Source: Nitrospira sp. (GTDB taxonomy: Bacteria; Nitrospirota; Nitrospiria; Nitrospirales; Nitrospiraceae). Taken from it: 36,281 bases of DNA. The position numbers were made by a program, and so were the translations under genes. The notes beneath the pieces were generated by a model, which saw only the letters and a list, made by a program, of their open reading frames with translations, had not been told where the DNA came from and made no database searches. Below, one piece after another: positions 24,787 through 34,565 of this stretch. Location of the stretch: positions 123,820 through 160,100 of the forward strand of contig JAEURX010000013.1 of the NCBI GenBank assembly GCA_016788885.1, in the 5' to 3' direction. Position 1 is the first letter of the stretch; every line of letters starts with the position of its first letter.

Positions 24787-24944
24787 TGCGTGATGACCAG
24801 CCAACGGAGCGTAGGTTCAAATCGGAGCGCTGTCGATGACATTGTATCCCGTTTGCGCGAGGAAGTGTGCGTGGAGGTCTGTGTTGACGGAGCGGAAGCG
24901 TCGACGACGAGGGAGGCCTGACCACCGTCACCACACGGAGGATG

Positions 24945-25277
24945 TTACTTCACCAGGTGGTCGTTGATGAGGGCGGCGAGTTCTGTCGGTTCAACCACGC
25001 CTTCACGGGTCAACAGGAGCTTGCCGTGCGCGAAGAAATGGGTTGTGGGATAGGTTTCGAAGGTGTGGGCTTTCTTGATTTCACGGCACCGGCCGGGGAC
25101 GTGCATCTTGGCTTTGCCGATCTTGATGTCCGGGAACTTGGCGGCGATTTCTTCGAGAATGGGATCGTACTGCTTGCAGGGCTCGCACGTGGCCAGTCCA
25201 TAGGCAACCACGGCTCCGGTGCTATCGGTAAACTCTTTGTAATTCTCGTCTCGGACGTCTTGCACTGTGCCGGTCAT
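24945..25277 (-). CDS. Thioredoxin-like protein with CEPC motif
   Basis: A 110-residue cytoplasmic thioredoxin-fold protein. The redox pair is C31-E-P-C34, in place of the WCGPC of standard thioredoxin, followed by KQYDPILEEIAAKFPDIKIGKAKM and the cis-Pro region FETYPTTHFFAHGKLL. It also has a Cys at GRCREI. ATG 25277 follows GAGGAG by 5 nt; a GTG two codons upstream is less likely. It lies downstream of a peroxiredoxin on the same strand with a strong hairpin between, so it may reduce that enzyme. Confidence 0.85.
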   Translation of the reverse strand: MTGTVQDVRDENYKEFTDSTGAVVAYGLATCEPCKQYDPILEEIAAKFPDIKIGKAKMHVPGRCREIKKAHTFETYPTTHFFAHGKLLLTREGVVEPTELAALINDHLVK

Positions 25278-25303
25278 GCTCACTCCTCAGCGTGGAGCCA
25301 GGA

Positions 25304-25338
25304 CCGAGCGGGAGGCCCAACGAGGGCCTCCCGCTCGG
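25304..25338. terminator. Strong hairpin between peroxiredoxin and thioredoxin genes
   Basis: A perfect 15-bp inverted repeat (25304-25318 with 25324-25338) with a 5-nt loop. Neither side is followed by a T run, so it is not a classical intrinsic terminator. Between two minus-strand genes it could stabilise or process the mRNA or partially end transcription after the peroxiredoxin. Confidence 0.55.
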
Positions 25339-25351
25339 CGGTTCGGGGAAG

Positions 25352-25822
25352 TTAGCTCAGCTTCGCGAGGGCAGCGAGAATATCCTTGTCTTCCCGCGCC
25401 ACCTTGATTTCCTGCACCTTCACATACGCGACCTTGCCGTTCTTGTCGACAATGACCGTCGCACGCTTGCCGCAGTTCAGCGGTTCGAAATACAGGCCAT
25501 ACTTCTTCACGACTTCTCGATTGAAGTCGGAGAGGAGGCGATGCTTCAAGTCGAGGGAATCCGCCCAGGCTTTGTGGGAGAAGAAGCTGTCGCAGCTAAT
25601 GCCGAACAGTTCTGCGTGGGCGCTTTGGAACTTCGGGAAGTCATCGGTCAGGCACTTGTTTTCACCCTGACAGACCGGGCTCCAGTCGAGCGGGTAAAAC
25701 GCGAGTACCACGTTGCTCTTCCCTCTGAAATCGCTCAACTTCACGTCCTTCTGATCCTGATCCTTTAATGTGAAATCCGGCGCGGTATCGCCGACTTTAA
25801 TTTCTGCGGCCACATCACTCAT
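25352..25822 (-). CDS. Peroxiredoxin (AhpC/TSA family)
   Basis: A 156-residue thiol peroxidase. The active-site loop P44-LDWS-PV-C51 matches the P-x3-[T/S]-x2-C pattern with peroxidatic C51; the N-terminal [26 protein letters not shown] is typical. Other Cys at about 57, 74 and 118 could act as resolving residues, so it may be a 1-Cys or atypical 2-Cys enzyme. It reduces hydrogen or organic peroxides with electrons from a thiol partner, plausibly the thioredoxin-like protein encoded next. AGGAG stands upstream of the ATG. Confidence 0.92.
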   Translation of the reverse strand: MSDVAAEIKVGDTAPDFTLKDQDQKDVKLSDFRGKSNVVLAFYPLDWSPVCQGENKCLTDDFPKFQSAHAELFGISCDSFFSHKAWADSLDLKHRLLSDFNREVVKKYGLYFEPLNCGKRATVIVDKNGKVAYVKVQEIKVAREDKDILAALAKLS

Positions 25823-25980
25823 TGAGATCCTCCTAGGTTAGATCCACGCACGTACGCAAAACTCTTTGGTGGTACCACGGCTGGAAAAACCTTGTCAACG
25901 GGGCCAGAAGGCCTACCGAAGAGGCGGACTTGGCCTAATAGTTAGATTTTCCAATGCGTTAGCTTATTCGTGCCGTCGTG

Positions 25981-26736
25981 CTAGCGAGGAGCCGTTGCGA
26001 TCTGTCTGAACGCAACCGTACGGCCGGTCGGTGCGGCGGTACGATGTTTGATGACGTGAATGGTGCGGGCAATGGCAAAGAGGTCTAATGAACTGCCGAC
26101 GGTGTGGTTGCGTCCGGTTCGCAAGACTTCGTCGGCAGCCGATTCCAGGAGCTTGATCGCGTCGGCTTCCGGGAGTCCGCGTGGCTGGATCATCTCCAGC
26201 TCATCCAGTCCGAACTTCGTGAGACCGAGTGTGTAAAACCACTCGGAACGCTGGTCATCGGCTTCCTTGTGCTGGACGGTGACATGGTCACCGGTGACAA
26301 AGACCGTTAACGGTCGATCGTTCCAATCGGAGGGGTTCAGATATTCGTGACAGGTGACATCGAACGCGGTGCCGTCGGTGAGTAACGTCAGGCCGCGAGC
26401 GAGCCGCGCGGCGACCAGGACCGTGTCGGTGCTGGTGCCTGGTGTGGTTGCAGATGGTGAGACGACACCCAGTTGCTGATGGTCCCAGGTGAGCACGGAC
26501 TGCCACTGTGCGGCGTCTGTCTCGGGCAGGCTCGTGAGCACATGGGCGCGCCATGGGCCGTGAGTGGCGCTGGCACGGCCATCCGCGTGACGATCAGTCC
26601 ACACCAGTGGGCCACCGTACTGGAGGTCGTACCAGATCGTCAGTTCGTCGAGCGACGGTGGGATACCCCGGTAGCCGACCACATACAACGGCAGTTTCGC
26701 GGGTGCAGGCTTCGGGATTTTTTTCCGAATTTTCAT
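25981..26736 (-). CDS. Hypothetical protein
   Basis: A 251-residue protein that I do not recognise. It begins with a basic, Pro- and Lys-rich stretch (MKIRKKIPKPAPAKLP) and then a mixed alpha/beta part (LYVVGYRGIPPSLDELTIWYDLQYGGPLVWTDRHADG). No signal peptide, membrane span or known catalytic motif is evident. It follows typA on the same strand, with 36 bp between, and may be co-transcribed. The composition looks like a normal soluble protein. Confidence 0.75.
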   Translation of the reverse strand: MKIRKKIPKPAPAKLPLYVVGYRGIPPSLDELTIWYDLQYGGPLVWTDRHADGRASATHGPWRAHVLTSLPETDAAQWQSVLTWDHQQLGVVSPSATTPGTSTDTVLVAARLARGLTLLTDGTAFDVTCHEYLNPSDWNDRPLTVFVTGDHVTVQHKEADDQRSEWFYTLGLTKFGLDELEMIQPRGLPEADAIKLLESAADEVLRTGRNHTVGSSLDLFAIARTIHVIKHRTAAPTGRTVAFRQIATAPR

Positions 26737-26772
26737 GCAGTCCGCATGTCAGGCTCTGCGCACTTTCCCGGA

Positions 26773-28656
26773 CTACTTGGCGCTCTTCTTCGCCTTCCGG
26801 CGGTCCTCAGGGTTCAGCAGCCGCTTTCGGAGGCGAAGATGCTTGGGCGTGACTTCGACCAGTTCGTCAGGGCCGATGTACTCCATGGCAAACTCCAGCG
26901 ACATTTCTCGCGGCGGGGTGAGGACAAGGGCCTCGTCGGTTCCGGCCGCGCGCATGTTGCTCAATTGTTTTTGCTTGCAGACATTCACGTCCAAGTCTTC
27001 ATCGCGGCTATTCTGGCCCACGATCATGCCTTGGTACACATCGACGGTTGCGCCGATAAACAACTCTCCGCGTTCCTGGGTCATGAAAAGCGCATAGGCG
27101 GTGCTGGTGCCGGCCTCGAAGGCCACCAGTGAGCCGTGCGGCGCCACGAGGAGTGCCTTCTCGTCCGCCGGGGCATAGCCGGAGAACACGTGATGCATGA
27201 TGACCGTGCCGCGGGTCTTGGCCAGCAGAATGTTCTTCAGGCCGATAATGCCACGAGTCGGAATGTGATATTCGATGTGCATTTCGCTTGAGGCTGTCTC
27301 GCCTCCGACGAGTTTCATGTGACGAAGTTCCCCGCGTCGCTTGCCGATCTCCTCAATCACCGGGCCTTGGTATTCCGCAGGCACCTGGATCGTCAGCTCT
27401 TCAAACGGTTCGGTGACGGTATCGCCGTCCCGATGCAGGATGACTTCGGGTTGCGAGATCTGCAGCTCATACCCTTCGCGCCGCATCTGTTCGATCAGGA
27501 CCCCGAGATGGAGTTCGCCTCGACCGGCCACCAGGAATCGGTCGGCGCTGTCGGTTTCCTGGACGCGCAAGGAGACGTTGGTTTCCAACTCCTTGAACAG
27601 CCGCTCGCGAAGGTGGCGTGAGGTGAGATATTTGCCTTCACGGCCGGCGAAGGGGCTGTTGTTCACGGAAAAGGTCATCTGGACGGTTGGTTCGTCGATC
27701 GTCACCCGTGGCAGCGCGACGGGATTATTGGGGTCGGCGATGGTATCCCCGATGTTTACTTCTTCCAGGCCACAGAGGGCGACAATTTCGCCGGCTTCAG
27801 CCGTTTCGATATCGGTGCGCTCAAGCCCTGAAAATACCGCAAGATCGGAAATCTTTCCCGGTACCTGGTCGCCGTCTTTCGTGAGGGTGACCACGTTTTG
27901 TCGCCGGGCAATCGAGCCCGACTGAATCTTGCCGATTCCCATTTTCCCTTTATACGAATCCTGCGCCAGGGCCAGCACCAACAGCTGAAACGGGCTGTCC
28001 CGATTGATCGCCGGTGCGGGAATCTTGTCGAGGATCGTATCCAGCAGCGGGGAGATATCCGTTCCGGGCTGCTTCAGATCGAGGGTGGCCTGCCCCTTGA
28101 TGGCCGAGGCGTAGACAATGGGGAAGTCGAGCTGTTCGTCGCTGGCTCCCAGATGGACGAACAAGTCGAAGGTGCGGTTCACGACATCATCAATCACGGC
28201 ATCCGGGCGGTCGATTTTATTGACGACGACGATCGCTTTATGTCCGAGGGCCAACGCTTTGCGCAGCACAAACGTCGTCTGCGGCATCGGTCCTTCCTTG
28301 GCATCGACGAGAATCAGCACGCCATCGACCATGCGAAGCGTACGTTCCACCTCTCCGCCGAAGTCGGCGTGCCCCGGCGTGTCGACGATGTTGATCTTGA
28401 CGCCCTTGTAGGTGACGCTGGCATTCTTGGCACGGATCGTAATGCCCCGCTCGCGCTCCTGATCCATAGAATCCATGATGCGTTCACCCATGTCATCGAT
28501 TTTTCGATGAACATGAGTCTGGCGCAGGACCGCGTCGACGAGGGTCGTCTTTCCGTGGTCGACGTGCGCGATGATGGCGATGTTGCGAATGTCGGTCCGA
28601 CGACCTTGCGGTGCATGCAGACCGGATGGGGTGGATGAGGGCGCTGAGCTGTTCAT
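26773..28656 (-). CDS. typA: Ribosome-binding translational GTPase TypA/BipA
   Basis: A 627-residue GTPase. G1 is AHVDHGKTT (residues 30-38), the switch I region has ERERGITI, G3 DTPGHADF, G4 NKIDRP and G5 ASA. Domains II and III follow ([42 protein letters not shown]), then the TypA-specific C-terminal domain ([24 protein letters not shown]). It acts on ribosome assembly and stress adaptation. The N-terminus carries about 20 extra residues (Ser/Pro-rich) before the G domain. I chose ATG 28656 because of GGAG upstream; a TTG at 28686 is possible but would lie inside the U-tract of the leader hairpin. Confidence 0.96.
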   Translation of the reverse strand: MNSSAPSSTPSGLHAPQGRRTDIRNIAIIAHVDHGKTTLVDAVLRQTHVHRKIDDMGERIMDSMDQERERGITIRAKNASVTYKGVKINIVDTPGHADFGGEVERTLRMVDGVLILVDAKEGPMPQTTFVLRKALALGHKAIVVVNKIDRPDAVIDDVVNRTFDLFVHLGASDEQLDFPIVYASAIKGQATLDLKQPGTDISPLLDTILDKIPAPAINRDSPFQLLVLALAQDSYKGKMGIGKIQSGSIARRQNVVTLTKDGDQVPGKISDLAVFSGLERTDIETAEAGEIVALCGLEEVNIGDTIADPNNPVALPRVTIDEPTVQMTFSVNNSPFAGREGKYLTSRHLRERLFKELETNVSLRVQETDSADRFLVAGRGELHLGVLIEQMRREGYELQISQPEVILHRDGDTVTEPFEELTIQVPAEYQGPVIEEIGKRRGELRHMKLVGGETASSEMHIEYHIPTRGIIGLKNILLAKTRGTVIMHHVFSGYAPADEKALLVAPHGSLVAFEAGTSTAYALFMTQERGELFIGATVDVYQGMIVGQNSRDEDLDVNVCKQKQLSNMRAAGTDEALVLTPPREMSLEFAMEYIGPDELVEVTPKHLRLRKRLLNPEDRRKAKKSAK

Positions 28657-28684
28657 AGTCTCCAATGCCTGCCGTGAAAGTGCC

Positions 28685-28715
28685 AAAAAAAAGACGCCTT
28701 CCTATGAAGGCGTCT
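28685..28715 (-). terminator. Terminator-like hairpin in the typA leader
   Basis: On the minus strand a perfect 10-bp stem (28715-28706 paired with 28701-28692) with a 4-nt loop is followed by eight U (28692-28685). It ends only 29 bp before the typA ATG and on the same strand, so it looks like an intrinsic terminator placed in the leader. It could be an attenuator of typA. Confidence 0.75.
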
Positions 28716-28809
28716 AAGCCTATGGACTATACCCGACTCAAGCAGCTTCCCGCAAGTTGAATATGGAATTTACGATGGAAACTTCTCTCGACGACGATTC
28801 GCGCCTTGC

Positions 28810-28838
28810 TTGAGTTTGTCAGGTGCGCAATGTATGGT
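28810..28838 (+). promoter_or_regulatory. Possible promoter of the class A PBP gene
   Basis: TTGAGT (28810-28815), a 17-bp spacer and TATGGT (28833-28838) lie 46 bp before the ATG at 28884. The match is moderate, but position and spacing are right. Confidence 0.35.
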
Positions 28839-28883
28839 GTGATGGTCGCGGGTTGACCTCTTCCCTCGCAACTACCCTACTAC

Positions 28884-31277
28884 ATGTCCGAACTCGATCA
28901 CTTACTCGATAAGCCGGAGAAGCCTCGTCGTCGCTGGCGATGGTGGAAAGTCGCCCTGATCTGCGTCCTGCTTTCCCTGGTCCTCGGAGGCGGCGGCGCC
29001 GCCGGGATCCTCTGGTATTTTTCTCAGGACCTACCGTCCTTGGACCCCTTGCAGAACTATCAGCCCAGTCTGGTGACGCGCGTCTATTCTGATGACCGGC
29101 AGGTCATCGGCCAGTTTTTCATTGAGCGACGCTTTCTCAAGCCTATCCAAGAGATGCCGAAGAGCCTGACGCAGGCCGTGATTGCCACCGAGGATACGCG
29201 GTTTTTTGAACACCCCGGCCTGGACATCGTGGGCATTCTTCGGGCGACCTGGACGAACTTGCGCCACGGCGGCAAGAAGGTCGAAGGCGCCAGCACGATC
29301 ACCCAGCAGCTGGCCCGTTCGTTGTTTCTCTCGGCGGAGCGGACCTTCGACCGAAAAGTGCGCGAGCTCATCCTGGCGTACAAGATGGAGTTGGTCCTGA
29401 CGAAGGAACAGATTCTGGAGATGTATCTGAACCAGATCTACTTCGGGCAGGGCGCCTACGGTGTAGCCGCGGCCAGTCAGACCTACTTCGGCGAGGAGCT
29501 TTCCAAGCTCACGCTGGCAGAATCGGCCTTCCTCGCCGGGCTTCCCAAGTCACCCAGCCACTATTCGCCGTTCAAGGCCTACGATCGGGCCAAGAAGCGG
29601 CAGGAACATGTGCTCAGCCGAATGGCCGAGGCCGGGTTCATTAGTGCGGCCGATCGGGACCAGGCGATTGCAGAAAAGCTGAACTTCCGCCGCCCGGGAA
29701 GCGAGCACCTCGGTCCGTATTTCGTTGAATACATCCGGCAGCTGTTGGTGGCCAAGTTCGGGGAAGCCATGGTCTATAAGGGTGGGCTGGAAGTCTTCAC
29801 CACGCTGAATGCCGATATGCAGAAAGCGGCGGAGGCGGCTGTGTTCAATGGGCTGCGCGAGGTGGACAAGCGCCAGGGGTGGCGTGGGCCGCTCCGCACG
29901 GTCGATCTGGCGACTCTGGAAGTGCCGGCTCCTGATCCTGCCGTCAAGCTCGCCGAGGGCGATATGATGGAAGGAATCGTGACGAAGGTCGCCAAGGATC
30001 ACATCCTGGTCCAGATCGGCGGCAGTACCGGTCGCCTCGCCTTCGACGATATGGCCTGGGCTTCCAAATATCTTAAAGGAAAAGATCCCACGAAGGACGC
30101 CGTTCCGGTCAAGAACATCAAGCAACTCCTGACGCCCGGCGATGTGATCGAGGTCGGGGTGAAGAAGCTTGATAAAGATGTCGTGCATCTGCGGTTGGAA
30201 CAGACCCCGGTGGTGGAAGGGGCGCTCGTGGCTGTCGACCCGAAGACCGGCGCGATTCGCGCCATGGTCGGCGGGTATGATTTCGCCCGCAGCGAATACA
30301 ATCGTGCGGTGCTTGCCCGCCGTCAGCCGGGGTCGTCATTCAAGCCGATCATCTATGCGACGGCGATGAATCAGGGGATGAGCCCGGCAACCGTCGTGTT
30401 GGATGCCCCGGTGGTGTATGAACAGGAAGAGGAAGACAAAACCTGGAAACCTGAAAATTACGGTAAGCGGTTTCACGGCATCGTCAGCCTGCGGGAGGCC
30501 TTGATCCATTCGCACAACCTGGCGACCGTTCGCTTGCTGGACAAAGTCGGAATTCGGAACGTGATCGATTTTTCCCGGACGGTGGGTGTCGTCAGTCCGT
30601 TGGCCGCCGATCTGTCCTTGGCTCTGGGTTCGTCCAGCGTCGGGTTGATGGAGCTGGTGTCAGTCTATGGGGTGTTTGCCAATCAAGGCGTGCGCGTGGA
30701 GCCCTATGCTGTCGCGAGCGTGCAGGACAGCGGGGGGCGTACGTTGGATCAGGCGGCCATTCAGCCTCGGCAGGTGGTGTCCCGGGAGACCGCGTACTTG
30801 ATTACGAACATGATGGAAGACGTGATCCAACGTGGAACGGGCATGGCGGCAAAATCTGTCATCGACCGGCCGGTGGCAGGAAAAACCGGAACCACGAACG
30901 ACTTCACCGACGCCTGGTTTATCGGCTCGACCCCCAATTTAGCGACTGGGGCGTGGGTTGGGTTCGACGATCGGCGTCCATTGGGTGAAACCGAGTCCGG
31001 GGCGCACGCGGCCTTGCCTATTTGGATGGCCTTCATGAAAGAGGCGCTCAAGCAGCTGCCGGTCGTGCCGTTCGAAATCCCTGATGGCGTGATGTTCGTA
31101 AAGGTGGACCCCACGACCGCGCTGCTCACCGATCAGGATGAGCAGCATGGCACCGTGGAACTCTTTACCAAAGGCACCGAGCCGACGAAGAGCGCGGGCT
31201 CGAAAATCGATCCCACCGACTTTTACAAACTGGATCAACTCCAGGACAGTGTCCCCCCCCCCACGGTCGAGCCGTAA
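28884..31277 (+). CDS. mrcA: Class A penicillin-binding protein (PBP1A)
   Basis: A 797-residue bifunctional peptidoglycan synthase anchored by one N-terminal span (about 23-46). The GT51 glycosyltransferase domain shows EDTRFFEHPG with catalytic E103, EGASTITQQLAR and the RKVRELILAYKME helix with QIYFGQGAYGV. A middle OB-like domain (about 340-440) precedes the transpeptidase: SSFK with catalytic S484 and K487, SHN at 543-545 and KTGTT at 667-671. It polymerises and crosslinks the cell wall in the periplasm. It stands alone, divergent from typA. Length and order fit PBP1A. Confidence 0.96.
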   Translation: MSELDHLLDKPEKPRRRWRWWKVALICVLLSLVLGGGGAAGILWYFSQDLPSLDPLQNYQPSLVTRVYSDDRQVIGQFFIERRFLKPIQEMPKSLTQAVIATEDTRFFEHPGLDIVGILRATWTNLRHGGKKVEGASTITQQLARSLFLSAERTFDRKVRELILAYKMELVLTKEQILEMYLNQIYFGQGAYGVAAASQTYFGEELSKLTLAESAFLAGLPKSPSHYSPFKAYDRAKKRQEHVLSRMAEAGFISAADRDQAIAEKLNFRRPGSEHLGPYFVEYIRQLLVAKFGEAMVYKGGLEVFTTLNADMQKAAEAAVFNGLREVDKRQGWRGPLRTVDLATLEVPAPDPAVKLAEGDMMEGIVTKVAKDHILVQIGGSTGRLAFDDMAWASKYLKGKDPTKDAVPVKNIKQLLTPGDVIEVGVKKLDKDVVHLRLEQTPVVEGALVAVDPKTGAIRAMVGGYDFARSEYNRAVLARRQPGSSFKPIIYATAMNQGMSPATVVLDAPVVYEQEEEDKTWKPENYGKRFHGIVSLREALIHSHNLATVRLLDKVGIRNVIDFSRTVGVVSPLAADLSLALGSSSVGLMELVSVYGVFANQGVRVEPYAVASVQDSGGRTLDQAAIQPRQVVSRETAYLITNMMEDVIQRGTGMAAKSVIDRPVAGKTGTTNDFTDAWFIGSTPNLATGAWVGFDDRRPLGETESGAHAALPIWMAFMKEALKQLPVVPFEIPDGVMFVKVDPTTALLTDQDEQHGTVELFTKGTEPTKSAGSKIDPTDFYKLDQLQDSVPPPTVEP

Positions 31278-31393
31278 CGCTTCCCACACACACGAGCATT
31301 CCGTTGCACACGTGAGCATGCCCGTGCGGTATGTCCACCCGCGAGCGAGCTGTGGTGACAGTGTTCAGCGAGACGGAAACGGGGCGGGGCGGA

Positions 31394-31606
31394 TCAGGAT
31401 TGTGAATCCTGATATTCCTCGTGCCAGGCCATCTGGATTGCTTCGAGGATTTTCTCGTTTGATTTTTTGGGGTCGTCTTTGAAGTCGGGGAGGGCGACGA
31501 TCCAGGCGTGCATGTCCGTGAAGCGGATGGTCAGCGGGTCAGCATCGGGGTGTTCTTCGACTAGACGGATCGCAATATCTTCCGCATCCTGCCATTTCAA
31601 ATCCAT
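31394..31606 (-). CDS. iscX: Fe-S assembly protein IscX
   Basis: A 70-residue acidic protein matching IscX/YfhJ (MDLKWQDAEDIAIRLVEEHPDADPLTIRFTDMHAWIVALPDF then DDPKKSNEKILEAIQMAWHEE). It binds IscS and modulates sulfur transfer or serves as an iron-dependent regulator. It is the last gene of the minus-strand isc operon, 22 bp after hscA. The ferredoxin gene usually between hscA and iscX is missing here. Confidence 0.93.
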   Translation of the reverse strand: MDLKWQDAEDIAIRLVEEHPDADPLTIRFTDMHAWIVALPDFKDDPKKSNEKILEAIQMAWHEEYQDSQS

Positions 31607-31628
31607 CAGAGCTCCTTGCGTCGGGGTC

Positions 31629-33449
31629 TCAGGTCACATCAGAGATTTTTTTCCCTTGAAGTCCTTGCTTCAAGGAGTCGTCCAGCATGGCCACGGTAAG
31701 ACCTTTGGCGGCTTGCTCCAAGTCGGCCATACGTCCGCGAATGACACGGGGGTCGGTTCCCTCTTTGGCCGAGGCTAAAGCCGCGAGCGCAGTGCGAATC
31801 CTGGCGACTTCTTCTGGCTCGACGAGATGTCCGCCGTCGGACAACGATTTTTCGGTCGTGGTGATCAACGCGCCGGCATCCAGTCGGGCTTCGATGACTT
31901 TTCTTGCACTGACATCGTCCGCCGCGAATTTAAACGAGTCCTCGATCATGCGTTCGACTTCTTGATCCGACAACCCGTACGACGGTTTGACCTCGATGGA
32001 CTGCGTCTCTCCGGTCCGCATATCTTTGGCCATAACGTTGAGAATGCCGTTGGCATCGATGAGGAAGGTCACTTCGATCCGGGGTACTCCCGCCGGCAAA
32101 GGCGGAACCTTGAGACGAAAGCGGGCCAGGCTGCGATTGTCTTTTGCCAGCTCGCGCTCCCCCTGGAGAATATGGATGTCCACACCGGTTTGGCCATCGA
32201 CATAGGTCGTGAACATTTCCTTGGCGCTGGCGGGAATCGTCGTGTTTCGTCTGATCAAGCTGCTCATCACCCCGCCCATGGTTTCGATGCCCAGGGACAA
32301 CGGGGTCACGTCGAGCAGCAGCATATCGGTGGTGCCACCGCTCAGAATATCGGCTTGCACTGCAGCGCCGAGGGCGACCACTTCGTCCGGATTCAGGTCG
32401 CAGTGCGGCTGTTTGCCGAAGAGAGCCTGAACCCGTTGGCGCACGAGCGGCATGCGGGTCGAACCACCCACCAGCACGACTTCATCGATGTCAGTCGGAT
32501 TCAATTCGGAGTCTTTCAGGGCCTGGCGGCAGGGGCCAAGTGAGCGCTCAACCAAGACGCTGCAGAGCCCTTCGAGTTGATCGCGTGTCAGCTCGCGCGT
32601 GAATTGGCCTTGTTCATCCGGGAGGTCAATGCTCACGGTGGTCTTGAGTTCCTCCGACAAGCGAATCTTGGCGCGCTCCGCTTGCAAGCGCACGGCCTGC
32701 ATGTGATCGGGATGTGTGCTCAGATCCAGTCCATGCTGTGCACGGATTTCCTTCAGGAGGAGGTCGGCAATCAACTGGTCGAAGTCGTCCCCGCCCAGAT
32801 GAGTATCGCCATTGGTGGCGAGGACCTCGAAGATGCCGTTTTTTAATTTCAGGATCGAAATATCGAATGTTCCTCCGCCCAGGTCGTACACGGCGATCGT
32901 CCCTTGTGTCTTTTTCTGAAGGCCGTAGGCCAATGAGGCGGCGGTGGGCTCATTGATGATGCGCAATACTTCCAGGCCCGCGATCATGCCCGCATCTTTC
33001 GTGGCCTGCCGCTGGCTGTCATTGAAATAGGCAGGCACAGTAATGACGACCTTCGTGATACTTTCTCCGAGGAAGGCTTCGGCGCGGAGCTTGAGCTCCT
33101 TCAGAATCATTGCGGAAATCTGCGGCGGCGAGTAGGACTTCTCGCCCAGCTGGATCCGGATGACTCCGCCCTTCTCCGTGAGTGTGTAGGGAAAGTAGGT
33201 CAGTTCGCCCTGCACATCGGCCAGGCTTTTGCCCATGAAGCGTTTGACGGAATAGACCGTGCGTTCAGGATTGCGCGTGAGATGCTCTTTGGCGGGATCG
33301 CCGACGATGAGTCCATTATCGGTCAATGCGACGACAGAAGGGACCATGGCGCGTTCATGGCGGGTCGAAATAACGCGCGGAGTCCCGTTGTCCATGTAGG
33401 CAACAAGGGAGTTCGTGGTGCCGAGATCGATACCGACAATGCGTGCCAT
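31629..33449 (-). CDS. hscA: Fe-S assembly chaperone HscA (Hsp70)
   Basis: A 606-residue Hsp70-type ATPase. It begins GIDLGTTNSLVAY, contains VPAYFNDSQRQATKDAG, the phosphate loop YDLGGGTFDISIL and VVLVGGSTRMPLVR, and ends with a helical lid. The substrate domain starts LLLDVTPLSLGIETMGGVMS, and the length and operon place identify HscA rather than DnaK. With HscB it helps transfer clusters from IscU by binding its LPPVK motif, which is present in this IscU. It lies 5 bp after hscB. Confidence 0.95.
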   Translation of the reverse strand: MARIVGIDLGTTNSLVAYMDNGTPRVISTRHERAMVPSVVALTDNGLIVGDPAKEHLTRNPERTVYSVKRFMGKSLADVQGELTYFPYTLTEKGGVIRIQLGEKSYSPPQISAMILKELKLRAEAFLGESITKVVITVPAYFNDSQRQATKDAGMIAGLEVLRIINEPTAASLAYGLQKKTQGTIAVYDLGGGTFDISILKLKNGIFEVLATNGDTHLGGDDFDQLIADLLLKEIRAQHGLDLSTHPDHMQAVRLQAERAKIRLSEELKTTVSIDLPDEQGQFTRELTRDQLEGLCSVLVERSLGPCRQALKDSELNPTDIDEVVLVGGSTRMPLVRQRVQALFGKQPHCDLNPDEVVALGAAVQADILSGGTTDMLLLDVTPLSLGIETMGGVMSSLIRRNTTIPASAKEMFTTYVDGQTGVDIHILQGERELAKDNRSLARFRLKVPPLPAGVPRIEVTFLIDANGILNVMAKDMRTGETQSIEVKPSYGLSDQEVERMIEDSFKFAADDVSARKVIEARLDAGALITTTEKSLSDGGHLVEPEEVARIRTALAALASAKEGTDPRVIRGRMADLEQAAKGLTVAMLDDSLKQGLQGKKISDVT

Positions 33450-33454
33450 AGGGA

Positions 33455-34171
33455 TTAGGCGATCGTTGCGACAAGGTCGTTGACGATGTTTTTTACATAG
33501 GTGCGGTTGGAAAGAATGTCCCGCATGTCTTTGAGGATACGATTGCGTTCCGCTCGCGCCGCTTCAGTGGCTTCACCGCGGTCTTGCAAGGCATCCCATC
33601 GGCTGAACAACTGTTGAAGCCTGGCTTCCAGGTCTCGTTGCCGTTCCTCGAGATTCGTTCGATCAGCATGAAGTTTCGCTCGGAGCGTGGCGGCCTGTTC
33701 CGAAGAGCGATCGCTCTCACGGAACTCATCGAGCGTCTCTTGCAACTCAAGAATCTCTTCGAACAAATCGGCGGGCGGCGACGTGCGAATGTCTTTCACT
33801 GCGCCGGCTTCGAGATCCAATAAGTACTCGGCACGTTGAATGGGATCTCGCAGGGTGCGATAGGCAGTGTTCAGCATGGCCGAATTGCCGAGACTGATGG
33901 ACTGCTCCGCATCGCTCTTGTTCTGGTAGAAATCAGGATGGAATGCCCGGCTCAATTCGTAGAACTTGGCTTCCAGGACTTGTGTATCGATGGCAAGGCG
34001 CCGGGGCAGCCCGAAGCAGGTGAAGTAGTCGAGGTCTTTCGATACCGGTTGCACCTTGACGCAACGGTCGCAAAAGTATTCGCCGGCCATTTCCGACTGG
34101 CAATGCCAGCACATGCTGCGAGCCATCTGCAACTCGCGGCGATCGTCGGTGTTATGGGTATGTCCACTCAT
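33455..34171 (-). CDS. hscB: J-domain co-chaperone HscB with zinc-binding head
   Basis: A protein of about 238 residues. It starts with a four-Cys zinc-binding head (C21-WHC...C34-DRC, numbering from ATG 34171) like that of eukaryotic HSC20 and unlike the short E. coli HscB. The J domain follows (FTCFGLPRRLAIDTQVLEAKFYELSRAFHPDFY, HPD at 78-80), then the long HscB C-terminal helices. It brings IscU to HscA and stimulates ATP hydrolysis. The start is uncertain: ATG 34171, a GTG at 34177 or ATG 34126; only the first two keep the region before the zinc head. The operon order is iscA-hscB-hscA. Confidence 0.92.
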   Translation of the reverse strand: MSGHTHNTDDRRELQMARSMCWHCQSEMAGEYFCDRCVKVQPVSKDLDYFTCFGLPRRLAIDTQVLEAKFYELSRAFHPDFYQNKSDAEQSISLGNSAMLNTAYRTLRDPIQRAEYLLDLEAGAVKDIRTSPPADLFEEILELQETLDEFRESDRSSEQAATLRAKLHADRTNLEERQRDLEARLQQLFSRWDALQDRGEATEAARAERNRILKDMRDILSNRTYVKNIVNDLVATIA

Positions 34172-34185
34172 GTGCACTCGCTTGC

Positions 34186-34545
34186 TCAGGCCGAAAACGA
34201 TTCACCGCAGCCGCACGTTTTATTGGCATTCGGATTCACGAACTTGAAATTACCGCCCATCAGGTCCTTCTGAAAGTCCAGTTGAGTGCCTTGCAGATAG
34301 ATGGCGCTCTTGGCATCCACAATGACCTTCACGCCGTCGAATTCATACACCTGGTCGTACTGGCCGATCTTTTCATCGAAGTTGATGGTGTAGCTCAGCC
34401 CGGAACAGCCGCCTCCTTTGACGCCCAGACGGAGACCGCCTTCCTCAATGCCTTGGACATTGATGAGGCGCTTCACTTCCTTGAGCGCGGCATCGCTCAG
34501 AGTAATGACCGGGGCTTGGGCATCGGCATTCGTGGTGACGTCCAT
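34186..34545 (-). CDS. iscA: Iron-sulfur carrier IscA
   Basis: A 119-residue A-type carrier: VITLSDAALKEVKRLI, then LRLGVKGGGCSGLSYTINFD with C47, and C111-G-C113 in the C-terminal KTCGCGESF. It takes clusters from IscU and passes them to apoproteins. It lies between iscU and hscB on the minus strand, 20 bp after iscU. A well-placed AAGGAG precedes the ATG. Confidence 0.95.
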   Translation of the reverse strand: MDVTTNADAQAPVITLSDAALKEVKRLINVQGIEEGGLRLGVKGGGCSGLSYTINFDEKIGQYDQVYEFDGVKVIVDAKSAIYLQGTQLDFQKDLMGGNFKFVNPNANKTCGCGESFSA

Positions 34546-34565
34546 TGTGCGCTCCTTCCTATCGG

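Noticed and set aside
27898-28638. 246-codon plus-strand frame opposite typA
   Set aside because: It is a GC-rich antisense shadow of the conserved GTPase domain.
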